Of a DNA stretch of 64,000 bases, positions 6,765-15,818 are shown one piece after another (position 1 is the first letter of the stretch; every line of letters starts with the position of its first letter). Origin of the DNA: Enterococcus sp. DIV0212c. GTDB lineage: Bacteria; Bacillota; Bacilli; Lactobacillales; Enterococcaceae. A program made the position numbers and the translations under genes. The DNA is taken from contig NZ_JAFREN010000004.1 in the NCBI RefSeq assembly GCF_017377505.1, forward strand, positions 1-64,000, given 5' to 3'. Under the pieces are notes generated by a model. The model saw nothing but the letters and a program-made list of their open reading frames with translations, had not been told where the DNA came from and did not search any database.

Positions 6765-8051
6765 TTACACTTTTACTTCTTGAGCTAGTGCTTCAGCTTC
6801 TTGTTTTAAGAATTGATCCGTTGCTACTTTAACAAACGGAATATAAATCAAGACAGAGATCAATAAGTTCACTGCAGCTAACACTCCACCAGCAATACTC
6901 TTAGTTGCTAAGAATCCACCAATGATCGGCGGTGTTACCCATGGTGGCATAAATGTTGCAGCTGGAACAAGACCTGTTGACGTTGCAATGTATGCTGTTG
7001 TTACAAGAACCATCGGTGTAATGATGAATGGAATAAACATGATTGGATTCAATACGATCGGTAGTCCAAACATTACTGGCTCATTAATATTAAAAATACC
7101 TGGTGCTAAACTTAAGTTCGTGATGACTTTAAATGGTTTGTTTTTACGTCCCACTAAGAAAATTGCGATCAGCAAACCTAAAGTAGCACCTGTTCCACCT
7201 AAGTTTACAAATGAATCAAAGAAAGGTTTGTTTACAATATAAGGAATTTTTTCTCCTGCTTCTAACGCTTTGATATTAGCATCGATCGCTGGTACATTGA
7301 TTGTTTGCATCAATGGATCGACCATATTTGCTCCATGTAAACCAAAGAACCATAAGAAAGGTGTAATAAACGCTAATAGTAATGCTGATGGATAGCTATT
7401 TGCTAATCCCATAAATGGTTTTTGAACTGCTTCGTAGAATGATACTACGATATTTTCAACACCAAATCCTAATAAAATTGATGTAATCAAACTAAACAAA
7501 CTGATTGTGATCATTGCAGGTAGTAACGCTGCAAATGATTTAGCAACCGCTGGTGGTACACCATCCGGCATTTTGATCACTAATTTATCGTTTCCAACTA
7601 ATCTTTGGAAAATTTCTCCTGAAATAAGTGCAATAACTAAAGCAATAAATAATCCTGTAGCATCTGTTCCACTTAATCCACCAACCGCAAAGAATGAAGC
7701 AACTGAAACAGTCCCTGCTGCAATTCCGTCTTTACCGTATGATTTCACTAAGTTGTGAGCAACTAAAAATGCAACTAAAATTGAAAAAACTGCAAATGTT
7801 CCGTTCCAGATGTTTCCACCGAAACTCTTCCAAATGGGTGCGTCATTGACGATCATTGGGAATAATTTATCCATTAATTCTAGAAATCCAGGTATTGGTA
7901 AACTATTGAGAAGTACTGCAAGTGCTCCTAAAATCATTAATGGCATCGTAACGACAAAAGCATCACGAATTGCTACTAAGTGGCGTTGGGCTGCAATTAC
8001 TGAAGCCTTCGGCATAAAATGTTTTTCCATCCATTGAACAAATCCGTCCAT
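6765..8051 (-). CDS. PTS cellobiose-type EIIC permease (first set)
   Basis: A 428-residue integral membrane permease of the lactose/cellobiose PTS family. It starts MDGFVQWMEKHFMPKASVIA and carries LHGANMVDPLMQ (about residues 245) and APGIFNINEPVMFGLPIVLN (about 325-345), the conserved sugar-site motifs. About ten membrane segments. It receives phosphate from IIB (8522) and imports a beta-glucoside. It differs strongly from the other IIC (2700), although their IIA and IIB partners are nearly identical, suggesting two sugars served by shared soluble components. A GGGGGATAT ribosome site precedes the ATG. It lies about 120 bases after IIA and upstream of the beta-glucosidase gene. Confidence 0.92.
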   Translation of the reverse strand: MDGFVQWMEKHFMPKASVIAAQRHLVAIRDAFVVTMPLMILGALAVLLNSLPIPGFLELMDKLFPMIVNDAPIWKSFGGNIWNGTFAVFSILVAFLVAHNLVKSYGKDGIAAGTVSVASFFAVGGLSGTDATGLFIALVIALISGEIFQRLVGNDKLVIKMPDGVPPAVAKSFAALLPAMITISLFSLITSILLGFGVENIVVSFYEAVQKPFMGLANSYPSALLLAFITPFLWFFGLHGANMVDPLMQTINVPAIDANIKALEAGEKIPYIVNKPFFDSFVNLGGTGATLGLLIAIFLVGRKNKPFKVITNLSLAPGIFNINEPVMFGLPIVLNPIMFIPFIITPMVLVTTAYIATSTGLVPAATFMPPWVTPPIIGGFLATKSIAGGVLAAVNLLISVLIYIPFVKVATDQFLKQEAEALAQEVKV

Positions 8052-8172
8052 AGTTGTATATCCCCCTAAACAATATTTATCTAAAAAGCGCTTAAGCTCT
8101 TCAAATCATTCGTTATTAACGTTTCGAATGAAACACTAACTTTTATTTGATTCAAAACAAAATCGAAATAAA

Positions 8173-8493
8173 TTACTCGTTATCCATACGTCGATATAAA
8201 TCAATGATTTCTTTTGCTAAATCAGTAAAAGCAATCGCTGTCATTAAATGGTCTTGACTGTGAACTGTCAACAATGTGACTTGGATATGATTTCCTTGTG
8301 CTTCTTGTGTCAACATTCCTGTTTGAGAATGATGTGCTTGAACTAAAGATTCTTCTGCATCAACGATTTTTTGATCAGCTAATTCAAAGTTTCCTGCTTT
8401 AGCTGCAGCAATCGCCTCCATTGCATCGCTTTTTGCGTTTCCTCCATACATGATTAATCCCATAACTGCTTCTAAATTTTGTTGATCTTCCAT
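8173..8493 (-). CDS. PTS lactose/cellobiose EIIA (first copy)
   Basis: EIIA phosphocarrier of the lactose/cellobiose family, with the AHHSQTGMLTQEAQG and TVHSQDHLMTAIAF segments containing the phosphorylated and metal-binding histidines. The start is placed at the ATG at 8493 (MEDQQNLEAVMG) because a GGAG element lies 9 bases before it. The earlier ATG at 8508 has no ribosome site of its own. It is nearly identical to the protein at 4336-4674. It follows IIB closely in the first PTS set. Confidence 0.92.
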   Translation of the reverse strand: MEDQQNLEAVMGLIMYGGNAKSDAMEAIAAAKAGNFELADQKIVDAEESLVQAHHSQTGMLTQEAQGNHIQVTLLTVHSQDHLMTAIAFTDLAKEIIDLYRRMDNE

Positions 8494-8521
8494 AGTTAAA
8501 AACTCCATTCATTTTTTATTA

Positions 8522-8842
8522 TTATTTGTCCATTAAAGCAATTGCTTGGTCTAAAACTTTTTCACCGTTCATCATGCCATAATCAGACATATTGATTACA
8601 TCAAAAGGAATGCCTTTTGGTGCTAATTTTTGTTCGAATTGGGCTTTCATAAAACGAACTTGCGGGCCTAAAAGTAATACGTTTACATCTTTCGCTTCTA
8701 AATTGTTATCAGCATCAGATGCTGATACTGCAAAGATATCGGCTTCCATCCCACGATCTTCTGCTACTTTTTGCATTTTTGTTACTAATAAGCTGGTGCT
8801 CATTCCTGCTGAACATACGAGCATAATTGTTTTTTTAGTCAT
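8522..8842 (-). CDS. PTS lactose/cellobiose EIIB (first copy)
   Basis: EIIB phosphocarrier, 106 residues, active-site Cys10 in LVCSAGMSTSLLV. It transfers phosphate from IIA to the sugar carried by IIC. It has three substitutions relative to the copy at 4691-5011. GGAGA precedes the ATG. First gene of the operon driven by the sigma-54 promoter at 8887-8904, directly downstream of the activator gene. The order IIB-IIA-IIC followed by a GH1 enzyme is that of cellobiose/beta-glucoside operons controlled by CelR-type activators. Confidence 0.93.
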   Translation of the reverse strand: MTKKTIMLVCSAGMSTSLLVTKMQKVAEDRGMEADIFAVSASDADNNLEAKDVNVLLLGPQVRFMKAQFEQKLAPKGIPFDVINMSDYGMMNGEKVLDQAIALMDK

Positions 8843-8886
8843 TATTAGTCTCTCCTTCTAGTTAGTTGTATTTACACTTTTATATA

Positions 8887-8904
8887 AAGCAAGAAGCGTG
8901 CCAA
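8887..8904 (-). promoter_or_regulatory. Sigma-54 (-24/-12) promoter of first PTS set
   Basis: Minus strand TTGGCACGCTTCTTGCTT matches the TGGCAC-N5-TTGC consensus, including the GG-N10-GC spacing. It lies about 45 bases before the IIB start. The upstream activator gene encodes a GAYTGA-type AAA+ protein, the class that contacts sigma-54. Confidence 0.92.
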
Positions 8905-8949
8905 AAAAAATATAGACCAAATCCTATAATCATAGGGTTTTGGTCTATA
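8903..8949 (-). terminator. Rho-independent terminator of the activator gene
   Basis: On the minus strand TATAGACCAAA pairs with TTTGGTCTATA. An inner CCTAT-gatt-ATAGG stem lies in the 17-base loop, and eight T follow. The T-run touches the -24 box of the PTS promoter. It separates activator transcription from the sigma-54 operon. Confidence 0.8.
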
Positions 8950-8958
8950 CATCTTGTG

Positions 8959-8989
8959 TACACACTATTATTTTTAGGTATACACACTA
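8959..8989 (-). promoter_or_regulatory. Candidate upstream activator sites (paired TACACACTA)
   Basis: TACACACTA at 8959-8967 (inside TGTGTACACA) and at 8981-8989 (in GGTATACACACTA), 22 bases apart and about 57 bases upstream of the -24 box. The second site ends next to the activator stop codon. The same arrangement is present at 5130-5161. Confidence 0.6.
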
Positions 8990-8990
8990 A

Positions 8991-11705
8991 TCATTTTTGT
9001 TGATATTCGGTGACTACTTCGATTCTATTTTCCAAGAATAGCTGTGTCAAATGTGCAACGTCCGATTCAGTAAAAGCTAGACGATAGGCTTTTTCTATCA
9101 CCATTAAATTGGTTCTAGTGACATCCGTTTCTAGACGATTCTTTTTCATAAATTCAGCTAAATGATCAAATTCTTTCGATTTCTCACCTTTTAAAATACC
9201 ATCTACAAGAAATGCTAGATGAATCACAATGCCTGCATCAACGCCTGGTTCAACGATAATGTGCATATCTGTTTGAATTTGATGAACTGTTTTTTGCAAC
9301 ATAACGATCAATTTGTGCAGTGAATCAACTGCCGTAATCGTACCACCTAATGATTTTACGATTTTCTCTGTCGGAACTTCATCACCAGCAATGCGTTTTA
9401 GGACATTCAATTTTTCATCATCAAAGATATCATATGCTGAAAAGAACGGAATATTTTGATACTCCACATCGACCGTTCCTGCAATTGCTTTGATTTCGTA
9501 ATCTTCCATTAAACTATCAATGTGTTTTTTAAAGGCTTCTCTTTCTAAAAACTGCATTTGGATAATTTCTACTTTATTTTCATCGATCACTGGTAAAATT
9601 CGTTGATATAATTTTGCTGCAACACCTTCACCAGTGAAACAAGTAACGATCACTGCTTTTTTGACATCTTCCCGATTTTGCGGACTGGTACGAAACTGTT
9701 CTCTGATAATACTTTCAAAAGACATTTGAATATTTTGGTAGATATCTTCTAAACTTCGTCCAACACTAGCCATCCGAATCGCTTCTAAAACAATCATCGT
9801 ACTCGTCATTGTGATCGCCTTTGTACGAATACCTGTTTCTTCAAAGATCAGATTTCCAAAAGAATTCAGAGAACCCATATCCGTTAAAAGCAACATCCCA
9901 TTAACTAACTTGTCACGATGGCTCAATACAAAATTTTTCAATTGTTCATACATCGTCTGAACTTCCATGGTCAGCGGCATATTCATCGCGACACCGGTTT
10001 CTGTTCCAAGTAATTCCTGGGCTGTTTTCAGCATGCTTGAAGCAGTTGAATCCCCATGCATCAAAACGACCACACCAACATTATTAGCATGGACTTTTTC
10101 TTTACTGCCGACATTGATCGATAAAAACATACTGATAAAACCAATTTCATCAAAAGGAATTTCGATATTATTTTCTTCTTCAATGATAGCTGATAGATCC
10201 ATCGCTACTTGGAATTCTTTTTTCATCTTCTTACGAACATTATTCAAGTTTGGATGAACGATTACATGTCCTTCTTTGACCCGTTCGATCGTGCTTTGTA
10301 AATGCAAAGCAAAAGCGAATCTGACTTTTTCGTTATAAGTGCGTTCTAATCTTTTTTCTGCAATGTCATATAATTGATCGGTCAGTTTCCAAATAGGTTC
10401 TGGTAACAATTCTTTATGCACAGGATTTTGTGTCAATTCATCCACATAAGTTTGGAAATAAGCATCCATATCGCTGGAAATCAATTGTTCTAAATTGACA
10501 TTTTCCAATTCATTCGCGGATAACGTCGCAACTTTTTCTTCGATTTCATTATATACCTGCATATCACGAGCTGGATCTTGTGACCAAACCACTTCATTTG
10601 TGCCAGGTTCAAAACTTAAATAATTACTTTTACTATCAACAAAACGATCTAAACGATCAGAAACTTCTTTGATTTTTAGTAATCCTTTTTGTACTTGTAA
10701 AGGAAGATCACGTTTTTGGATCAGTAAGCTCGCCTCATCATGCGTTCGATAATGGAGAAAGGATTTTGCACATACAAGTTTTAAATCTCGTTTTACTTGT
10801 CCGATATTGCCTTCTGCATCGTACAACATAAACGCCAAAATGGCTTCTCTTTTAATATCAATACGCTGATTTAAACGGTTAGCTTCTTGCTTGATAAATA
10901 ATGAAATAATTTCATAGCGCTCATCCAGTGAACGAGCATCTAATGAAGGCATCGTGATGGCCATTGGAATTCTACGATTAAATGTAGTCAAAAAACTTTC
11001 AGAAGATTCTGTGGTCGCACCAAGAATTTGAACGGACGCTTCATAGGTCTGCCCGCTTTCTCCTAACGGACGATAGACCCCTTTATCAATAAAGGTAAAC
11101 AACATCTCTTGGCCTTCTGGCGGTAACCGATGAATCTCATCTAAAAATAAAATTCCTCCATCCGCCTTTGACATCAAACCTGGGCTATCTTCATTCGCGC
11201 CAGTATAAGCTCCTTTTTTCACACCAAATATATGACCAAAAAGCAATTGAGGATTTTGAGCATAATCCGCACAATTAAAGGAGACAAAAGGAGCATCAGC
11301 CGTCAAAGTTTTAGATTCGACCGCAAAATGATACATACACTCCGCAAATAATGATTTACCAGTTCCTGTTTCACCAAAAATGATCGTATGCAAGCCTCGT
11401 GGCGGATACAAAATTGCCGCTTTCGCTTGTTGGATGCTGACTTTTAAGGAATCCTGAGCTCCTACTAAATTATCAAAAGTCACTTCGCTCGAATCATCTA
11501 CATGAAATTTTTCTGCTTCTGTGATTACTGAATAGATGACTGGGCGGCCGTCACTTTTGATGATTTTTCGTTCTTTGAACAATTCACTTAAATATCGACT
11601 AGCATTACTACGATCGATAGTTAATTCTTTTGCAACCTCCGCTGCTGTCATACCTTGTTTTTTTAATTCTAAAACTGCTAAAATCTCGTCTTTTCTAGAT
11701 TTCAT
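8991..11705 (-). CDS. Sigma-54-dependent PTS regulator (LevR/CelR type)
   Basis: A 904-residue transcription activator. An N-terminal winged helix (about residues 1-55, with AAEVAKELTIDRSNASRYLS) is followed by an AAA+ domain with Walker A GETGTGKS (about 111-118), the sigma-54 contact loop GAYTGA (about 165-170) and Walker B ILFLDE (about 185-190). Further on come PTS regulation domains and an EIIA-Man-like domain (GVVVLMHGDSTASSM), whose histidines respond to HPr and EIIB phosphorylation. Proteins of this build activate PTS operons transcribed by RNAP-sigma54. The frame extends to a TTG at 11720, but GAGGAGG lies 6 bases before the ATG at 11705. It is encoded just upstream of its presumed target. 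Confidence 0.93.
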   Translation of the reverse strand: MKSRKDEILAVLELKKQGMTAAEVAKELTIDRSNASRYLSELFKERKIIKSDGRPVIYSVITEAEKFHVDDSSEVTFDNLVGAQDSLKVSIQQAKAAILYPPRGLHTIIFGETGTGKSLFAECMYHFAVESKTLTADAPFVSFNCADYAQNPQLLFGHIFGVKKGAYTGANEDSPGLMSKADGGILFLDEIHRLPPEGQEMLFTFIDKGVYRPLGESGQTYEASVQILGATTESSESFLTTFNRRIPMAITMPSLDARSLDERYEIISLFIKQEANRLNQRIDIKREAILAFMLYDAEGNIGQVKRDLKLVCAKSFLHYRTHDEASLLIQKRDLPLQVQKGLLKIKEVSDRLDRFVDSKSNYLSFEPGTNEVVWSQDPARDMQVYNEIEEKVATLSANELENVNLEQLISSDMDAYFQTYVDELTQNPVHKELLPEPIWKLTDQLYDIAEKRLERTYNEKVRFAFALHLQSTIERVKEGHVIVHPNLNNVRKKMKKEFQVAMDLSAIIEEENNIEIPFDEIGFISMFLSINVGSKEKVHANNVGVVVLMHGDSTASSMLKTAQELLGTETGVAMNMPLTMEVQTMYEQLKNFVLSHRDKLVNGMLLLTDMGSLNSFGNLIFEETGIRTKAITMTSTMIVLEAIRMASVGRSLEDIYQNIQMSFESIIREQFRTSPQNREDVKKAVIVTCFTGEGVAAKLYQRILPVIDENKVEIIQMQFLEREAFKKHIDSLMEDYEIKAIAGTVDVEYQNIPFFSAYDIFDDEKLNVLKRIAGDEVPTEKIVKSLGGTITAVDSLHKLIVMLQKTVHQIQTDMHIIVEPGVDAGIVIHLAFLVDGILKGEKSKEFDHLAEFMKKNRLETDVTRTNLMVIEKAYRLAFTESDVAHLTQLFLENRIEVVTEYQQK

Positions 11706-11743
11706 GGATAGCCTCCTCAAATCAGGACGTTCTTACTTATGCT

Positions 11744-13027
11744 CTATTGCTCAGGGTTAGAAGGTTTACGTCTAGCCCCTTTATTTTTATTGTTTTTAGG
11801 ACGCTTTTTAACTTTTTCCGTCCGTTCATTTGTTGTTTGTTTGACTACGTGTTCTTTTTTGTTAGTCATTTTTGCATTCGTAGGCTTTTCTTCAGATAAA
11901 CTTTTTTCTTTTCTAGTCAGGTGAATCGCACCATCATAAAGAAAAACCTCTTTTGAAGGTAGTTCTATTTTTTTCATTAAACGTTGGTAATCTCTCTTAG
12001 TCGCATCATTAACAAAAGTAATAACGGAACCTGCGGCGCCCATTCGTCCAACACGTCCAGCTCTATGGATATAGCTTTCTTCTGACAAAGGAACTTCGGC
12101 GTTGACAACAAATGGAATGGCTTCAAAATCCAATCCTCTGGCTGCAATATCTGTTGTTAAAAGCAACACCGCTCGTTTTTTAGAAAATTGATCGATCGCT
12201 AATTTACGCAATGTTTTATTCTGGTCTGATGCCAGTCCAACTACTGCCAAGCCTTCGTAAATCAATTTTTCTTCTACTGAACCTAAATCAGCTACTTGAT
12301 TGAAGAAGACCATCGCCCGAAAATTTGGTGTATAAGCTAAACTTCTTAAATAATCACTTTTCTTTCTAGGAGATAAAGCCATGAAATAATGATTTACAAC
12401 GCCAGCAGACTGATCTTCCTCGGTTACATCAATGATTGTCAGGTCTTTCGTTAGTTTTTGGGCTTCTTCTTCAACACGATCGGCTGTTGCAGAGTAAAAG
12501 ACTAACTGAAATTCTGTTGGTGCACTTGCTAAAATTTGTTTCGTTAAATTCAGTTCTTTTTCATGGAATAGTTGATCCACTTCATCCATCACAACAGTTT
12601 TTAGCAAATGACTTTTGATTTTCTTGGTTTTGATCAGTTCCAATACGCGCCCGGGTGTTCCTACTAAAATTTCTGGCTTCTTTTTTAATTTTTCGATTTG
12701 ACGACCGACATTCGCCCCACCGATCAAACTTTGGGTTTTTAATTGAAGTAATGTCGCCCAATCACGCACAACTTGACTGATTTGTACGGCTAATTCTTGT
12801 GAAGGCGCTAAGATCAATAATTGACTCCCTTGATCTTTTTCTACATTTAAAAGTAAAGGTAAAACGTAAGCCAAGGTTTTACCTGACCCTGTTGGAGAAA
12901 TTCCCAAAACATTTTCTTTGTCCTTTAAAGGCTGAAAACTTTTTTCTTGAATCAATGATGGCTCGCTAAAACCAGAAGCTTGCCAATGTTCTTGCAAAGC
13001 TTCTGGTAAATGTTTGATAAATGTCAT
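11744..13027 (-). CDS. DEAD-box family RNA helicase (YfmL/CshB-like)
   Basis: A 427-residue ATP-dependent RNA helicase with a RecA-like pair: Q motif region, motif I SPTGSGKT (about residues 44-51), PTREL-type motif as APSQEL, TPGR, motif II DEVD, motif III SAT, and motif VI HRAGRVGR in the second domain. The C-terminal 60 residues are lysine/arginine-rich and likely bind RNA. Motif II is DEVD rather than DEAD, as in some YfmL-like paralogues. Such proteins act in ribosome assembly or cold adaptation. AAAGGA precedes the ATG. It is upstream of, and in the same direction as, the PTS activator, separated by 38 bases. Confidence 0.88.
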   Translation of the reverse strand: MTFIKHLPEALQEHWQASGFSEPSLIQEKSFQPLKDKENVLGISPTGSGKTLAYVLPLLLNVEKDQGSQLLILAPSQELAVQISQVVRDWATLLQLKTQSLIGGANVGRQIEKLKKKPEILVGTPGRVLELIKTKKIKSHLLKTVVMDEVDQLFHEKELNLTKQILASAPTEFQLVFYSATADRVEEEAQKLTKDLTIIDVTEEDQSAGVVNHYFMALSPRKKSDYLRSLAYTPNFRAMVFFNQVADLGSVEEKLIYEGLAVVGLASDQNKTLRKLAIDQFSKKRAVLLLTTDIAARGLDFEAIPFVVNAEVPLSEESYIHRAGRVGRMGAAGSVITFVNDATKRDYQRLMKKIELPSKEVFLYDGAIHLTRKEKSLSEEKPTNAKMTNKKEHVVKQTTNERTEKVKKRPKNNKNKGARRKPSNPEQ

Positions 13028-13053
13028 AATAGTCCTTTCTTCATTAACGCGCT

Positions 13054-14055
13054 TTATTCTTTGTCCGCATCAAAAACGATGCCGGCACTTTTTCTTAATG
13101 TTGTTACTACTTTATTCACATTGCGTGATAATTCTACCCATTCTTCATAACGCACACCTTGCGTTGGATCATTAGGATTTTCAAGTACATCCGCAAAATC
13201 ATTAGCTTCTTCGATCATCGGATTTTCCTGCGCTGTTACAGAAATGATGTCACGTTCTTGATGATTTCGATCGTGATATTCTGCTTTAGAAATAGCATTC
13301 ACACTATCTAAAATTAAAGTTCCACCGTCAAAATAAATCTCAGAATCTAAGAATGAATCAGCATTTTTACCAGTCTGCAATGTTACATCAAACAAATCAT
13401 ATCTTAAAATAGCAATACCCAGCCCATCTACATTGGTTGGAATTTTTCTTGCAAAATAATGACTTTCATTCGGCATACCAAACCAGCCCACAGCGGCATA
13501 GACTAAATAGACACCAAGATCCGCCAAAGCGCCTCCTGAAAAATGTGGAGAAAAGATATTTGGTTCTTGACCATCAAGCACTTGGTCATAGCGTGAAGAA
13601 TATTTCATATAAGTAAAGTTTGCACCGATAATTTGATTTTTCAATGGCAATAGATCACGAATTTTTTTGAAACTTTGCTCATGAATGTTGCGAGCAGCTT
13701 CAAAAAAGAAGACATTTTGCTGATTCGCCAACTCAATGATTTCTGCCATTTCTTCTGGCGTTGAGAAAGCTGGTTTTTCAACAATAATATTTTTTCCTGC
13801 CAGAATTCCTTGTTTTGCTTGCTCAAAATGGAGTGAATTAGGCGAGGCGATATAAACTGTATCCATGTGTGCAATACCAAAAAATGTTTTTAAATCCGTT
13901 GCATATTCAACATCACCATATTCTTCACCGAATTTTTGTGCTGTTTCCAGCTTGCGCGAATAGACAGCCGTTAAATCGTAACGATTTGTTTCCAATGCTG
14001 CTTTGACAAATTGATGACTAATCCAGTTTGTTCCAATAATACCTAAGTGAATCAT
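13054..14055 (-). CDS. Gfo/Idh/MocA-family oxidoreductase
   Basis: NAD(P)-dependent oxidoreductase of the Gfo/Idh/MocA family, about 333 residues. The N-terminal Rossmann fold shows LGIIGTNWISHQFV, and the conserved EKPAFST motif (about residues 92-98) supplies the catalytic lysine. A C-terminal alpha/beta domain follows. The substrate is unknown (probably a polyol or sugar derivative). The frame extends to a GTG at 14067 inside the sfsA stop region, but GGTGAGG sits 7 bases before the ATG at 14055, so that start is preferred. It follows sfsA by 8 bases and is probably cotranscribed with it. Confidence 0.88.
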   Translation of the reverse strand: MIHLGIIGTNWISHQFVKAALETNRYDLTAVYSRKLETAQKFGEEYGDVEYATDLKTFFGIAHMDTVYIASPNSLHFEQAKQGILAGKNIIVEKPAFSTPEEMAEIIELANQQNVFFFEAARNIHEQSFKKIRDLLPLKNQIIGANFTYMKYSSRYDQVLDGQEPNIFSPHFSGGALADLGVYLVYAAVGWFGMPNESHYFARKIPTNVDGLGIAILRYDLFDVTLQTGKNADSFLDSEIYFDGGTLILDSVNAISKAEYHDRNHQERDIISVTAQENPMIEEANDFADVLENPNDPTQGVRYEEWVELSRNVNKVVTTLRKSAGIVFDADKE

Positions 14056-14063
14056 ATTTACCC

Positions 14064-14804
14064 TCACCTTTCTGAATTTGGATCTTCAAACGTTTTTGTA
14101 ACATCAAATGGCACTTGATGTTCTATTGCTATTGTATCAGGAGTCACACTACAATTGTAAGCAATCACGCTTAGTCCTTGTTTTTGACCCGATAAAATCA
14201 TTTGTGCTAAAGCTGGCTGCATGTCTGTGTGGATTGTTGCTATTTCAATTTTTTCAAATTGAACAACAAATAATACATAACTTTGATAGCCTTCATGCAT
14301 CGCTTCGATCAATTCTGTCACGTGCTTTAATCCCCGCAATGTTGGCGCATCAGGAAATGCACCTACTGCATGATTTTCTAAGGTCATTCCTTTGACTTCA
14401 ACAAAAGCTTGATTGCCAGTATCTGTCTCCACCAATATGTCGAATTGTGATTGAGCAAAGCGTTTTTCTCTTTTTACTGAAATGATGTTTCCTTTTAATC
14501 CTGGTAGAATGATCGTACCGTTTTGAATTGCATGAGCCGCTAATGCATTCGGAACTTGGCTGTCTATATTAAACCAAGCTGTGTCTTTTTTGACAGCAAT
14601 CAGATCATAATCTGTTTTTCTTTTTGGCGATGGCTGATACGACAACGCAACTTCAACTTCTGGATGAAACAATTCTTTGCAGCGGCCAGTATTTTTTACG
14701 TGAACCGTTACCATTTCACCCGTTTCTTGCAATCGACACTTAGCAATAAAACGATTTGGTCTATCAATAAAATGTGCTAAATGCACGTTCGGATATGTAA
14801 TCAT
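14064..14804 (-). CDS. sfsA: SfsA family nuclease-like protein
   Basis: A 246-residue SfsA protein. The N-terminal OB-like part has RFIAKCRL and VHVKNTGRCKEL. The C-terminal nuclease-like domain has an FDILVE...FVEVKGMTL arrangement in which acidic residues and E-x-K form a metal site. E. coli SfsA was named for maltose metabolism, and DNA/RNA binding and nuclease activity have been proposed; the cellular role is unsettled. AAAGGGTG lies before the ATG. First gene of the sfsA-oxidoreductase pair, preceded by a recognisable promoter. Confidence 0.93.
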   Translation of the reverse strand: MITYPNVHLAHFIDRPNRFIAKCRLQETGEMVTVHVKNTGRCKELFHPEVEVALSYQPSPKRKTDYDLIAVKKDTAWFNIDSQVPNALAAHAIQNGTIILPGLKGNIISVKREKRFAQSQFDILVETDTGNQAFVEVKGMTLENHAVGAFPDAPTLRGLKHVTELIEAMHEGYQSYVLFVVQFEKIEIATIHTDMQPALAQMILSGQKQGLSVIAYNCSVTPDTIAIEHQVPFDVTKTFEDPNSER

Positions 14805-14829
14805 TGTAACACCCTTTCTTCAAAACAAT

Positions 14830-14859
14830 ACCATATTTTGGATGAAAAAGCATCGTCAA
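14830..14859 (-). promoter_or_regulatory. Promoter of sfsA
   Basis: Minus strand TTGACG (-35) and TATGGT (-10) are separated by 18 bases. The -10 is about 26 bases before the sfsA start. Confidence 0.5.
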
Positions 14860-15020
14860 ACTTTTCAGACAACCCTTCCGCTATTTCATCTGATCATTAC
14901 CGAAACACTCCTTTCTAATGACAAAAATTTCAACTTCATTAAGTTTTTTTATAGGAAGAGATTTTCGAATAGTTTGTTTTTTAATTTCGTGCTATGATTG
15001 TTTTGGAGGAGAATGATACT

Positions 15021-15419
15021 ATGAAAAAACATTGGTCATTATTTTTAGGTGCATCACTTATTACAGGTATTGCCGGCTCATTGTTCTTGAAAAAGAAACA
15101 AGAGAAACAGCAGACCGATTCAGATATTCCTAATTTATATAAAAGTTATTTAGGTAGTTGGTGGTTTGTTAACAAACAAAAAGCCACGCAACATACATTA
15201 AAAATCAAAGACGATTTACAAATCATTATCGATGGTAAAAAATTGAGTTATATGTTGGTGGAATTAACCAATAAACGGTTAGTTGCCCAAGATGAATATG
15301 GCTATCATTTGATTGTGCAATGTCTGAATGACAAACCTGCCTCATTATATGACGAAGCAGATGATGCTACTTATGTTTTAGAAGCAACTGATTCTTTAGA
15401 AGATTTGATTGAACAATAA
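15021..15419 (+). CDS. DUF4828 domain protein
   Basis: A 132-residue protein with an N-terminal hydrophobic segment (about residues 5-20, HWSLFLGASLITGIAGSLFL) followed by a lysine-rich patch and a small beta-rich domain with YLGSWWF. I recognise this as the DUF4828 type of lactic acid bacteria; function unknown. The frame opens at 14994, but GGAGGAG lies 9 bases before the ATG at 15021. It is the only plus-strand gene in the first 29 kb, faces the his operon tail to tail, and shares a bidirectional terminator with it. Confidence 0.8.
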   Translation: MKKHWSLFLGASLITGIAGSLFLKKKQEKQQTDSDIPNLYKSYLGSWWFVNKQKATQHTLKIKDDLQIIIDGKKLSYMLVELTNKRLVAQDEYGYHLIVQCLNDKPASLYDEADDATYVLEATDSLEDLIEQ

Positions 15420-15462
15420 AAAAGCGAACCTCTATTTATTTTATGAGGGTCGCTTTTTTTCT
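15420..15462. terminator. Bidirectional rho-independent terminator
   Basis: AAAAGCGAACCTC pairs with GAGGGTCGCTTTT (one mismatch), with a run of A on the left and of T on the right. It therefore serves both the DUF4828 gene and the his operon. Confidence 0.85.
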
Positions 15463-15463
15463 T

Positions 15464-15775
15464 TTATAACTCTTTGATTTGCTTACGATCTTCTGTCTTA
15501 CTTAATTTTCCCTCTCGCAACTTTAACTCCTTTTTGATTGCCTCTAAAGGAATATTTTTTTCAGCTAATAAAACCAACATGTGATAAATCAAATCAGAAG
15601 TCTCACTAACTAATTCGTGTTGATCGTTTTTAGCAGCAATGATTACTTCGGTGGCCTCTTCTCCCACTTTTTTGAGAATTTTATCTAAGCCTTGATCGAA
15701 TAAATAATTAGTGTACGAACCTTTTTTAGGTTCTTTTTTACGTGTTACTATTTCTTCATATAGTTGTTCAATCAT
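15464..15775 (-). CDS. hisE: Phosphoribosyl-ATP pyrophosphatase
   Basis: Hydrolyses phosphoribosyl-ATP to phosphoribosyl-AMP, the second step of histidine biosynthesis. The 103-residue all-helical protein has the MazG-like metal-binding pattern [15 protein letters not shown] followed by [13 protein letters not shown]. It is a stand-alone enzyme, not fused to HisI. Last gene of the his operon, about 40 bases after hisI, ending at the shared terminator. Confidence 0.95.
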   Translation of the reverse strand: MIEQLYEEIVTRKKEPKKGSYTNYLFDQGLDKILKKVGEEATEVIIAAKNDQHELVSETSDLIYHMLVLLAEKNIPLEAIKKELKLREGKLSKTEDRKQIKEL

Positions 15776-15818
15776 GCTTGATTCCCTACCTTCCTTGACT
15801 ATAAATTAGCCTTTCAAG

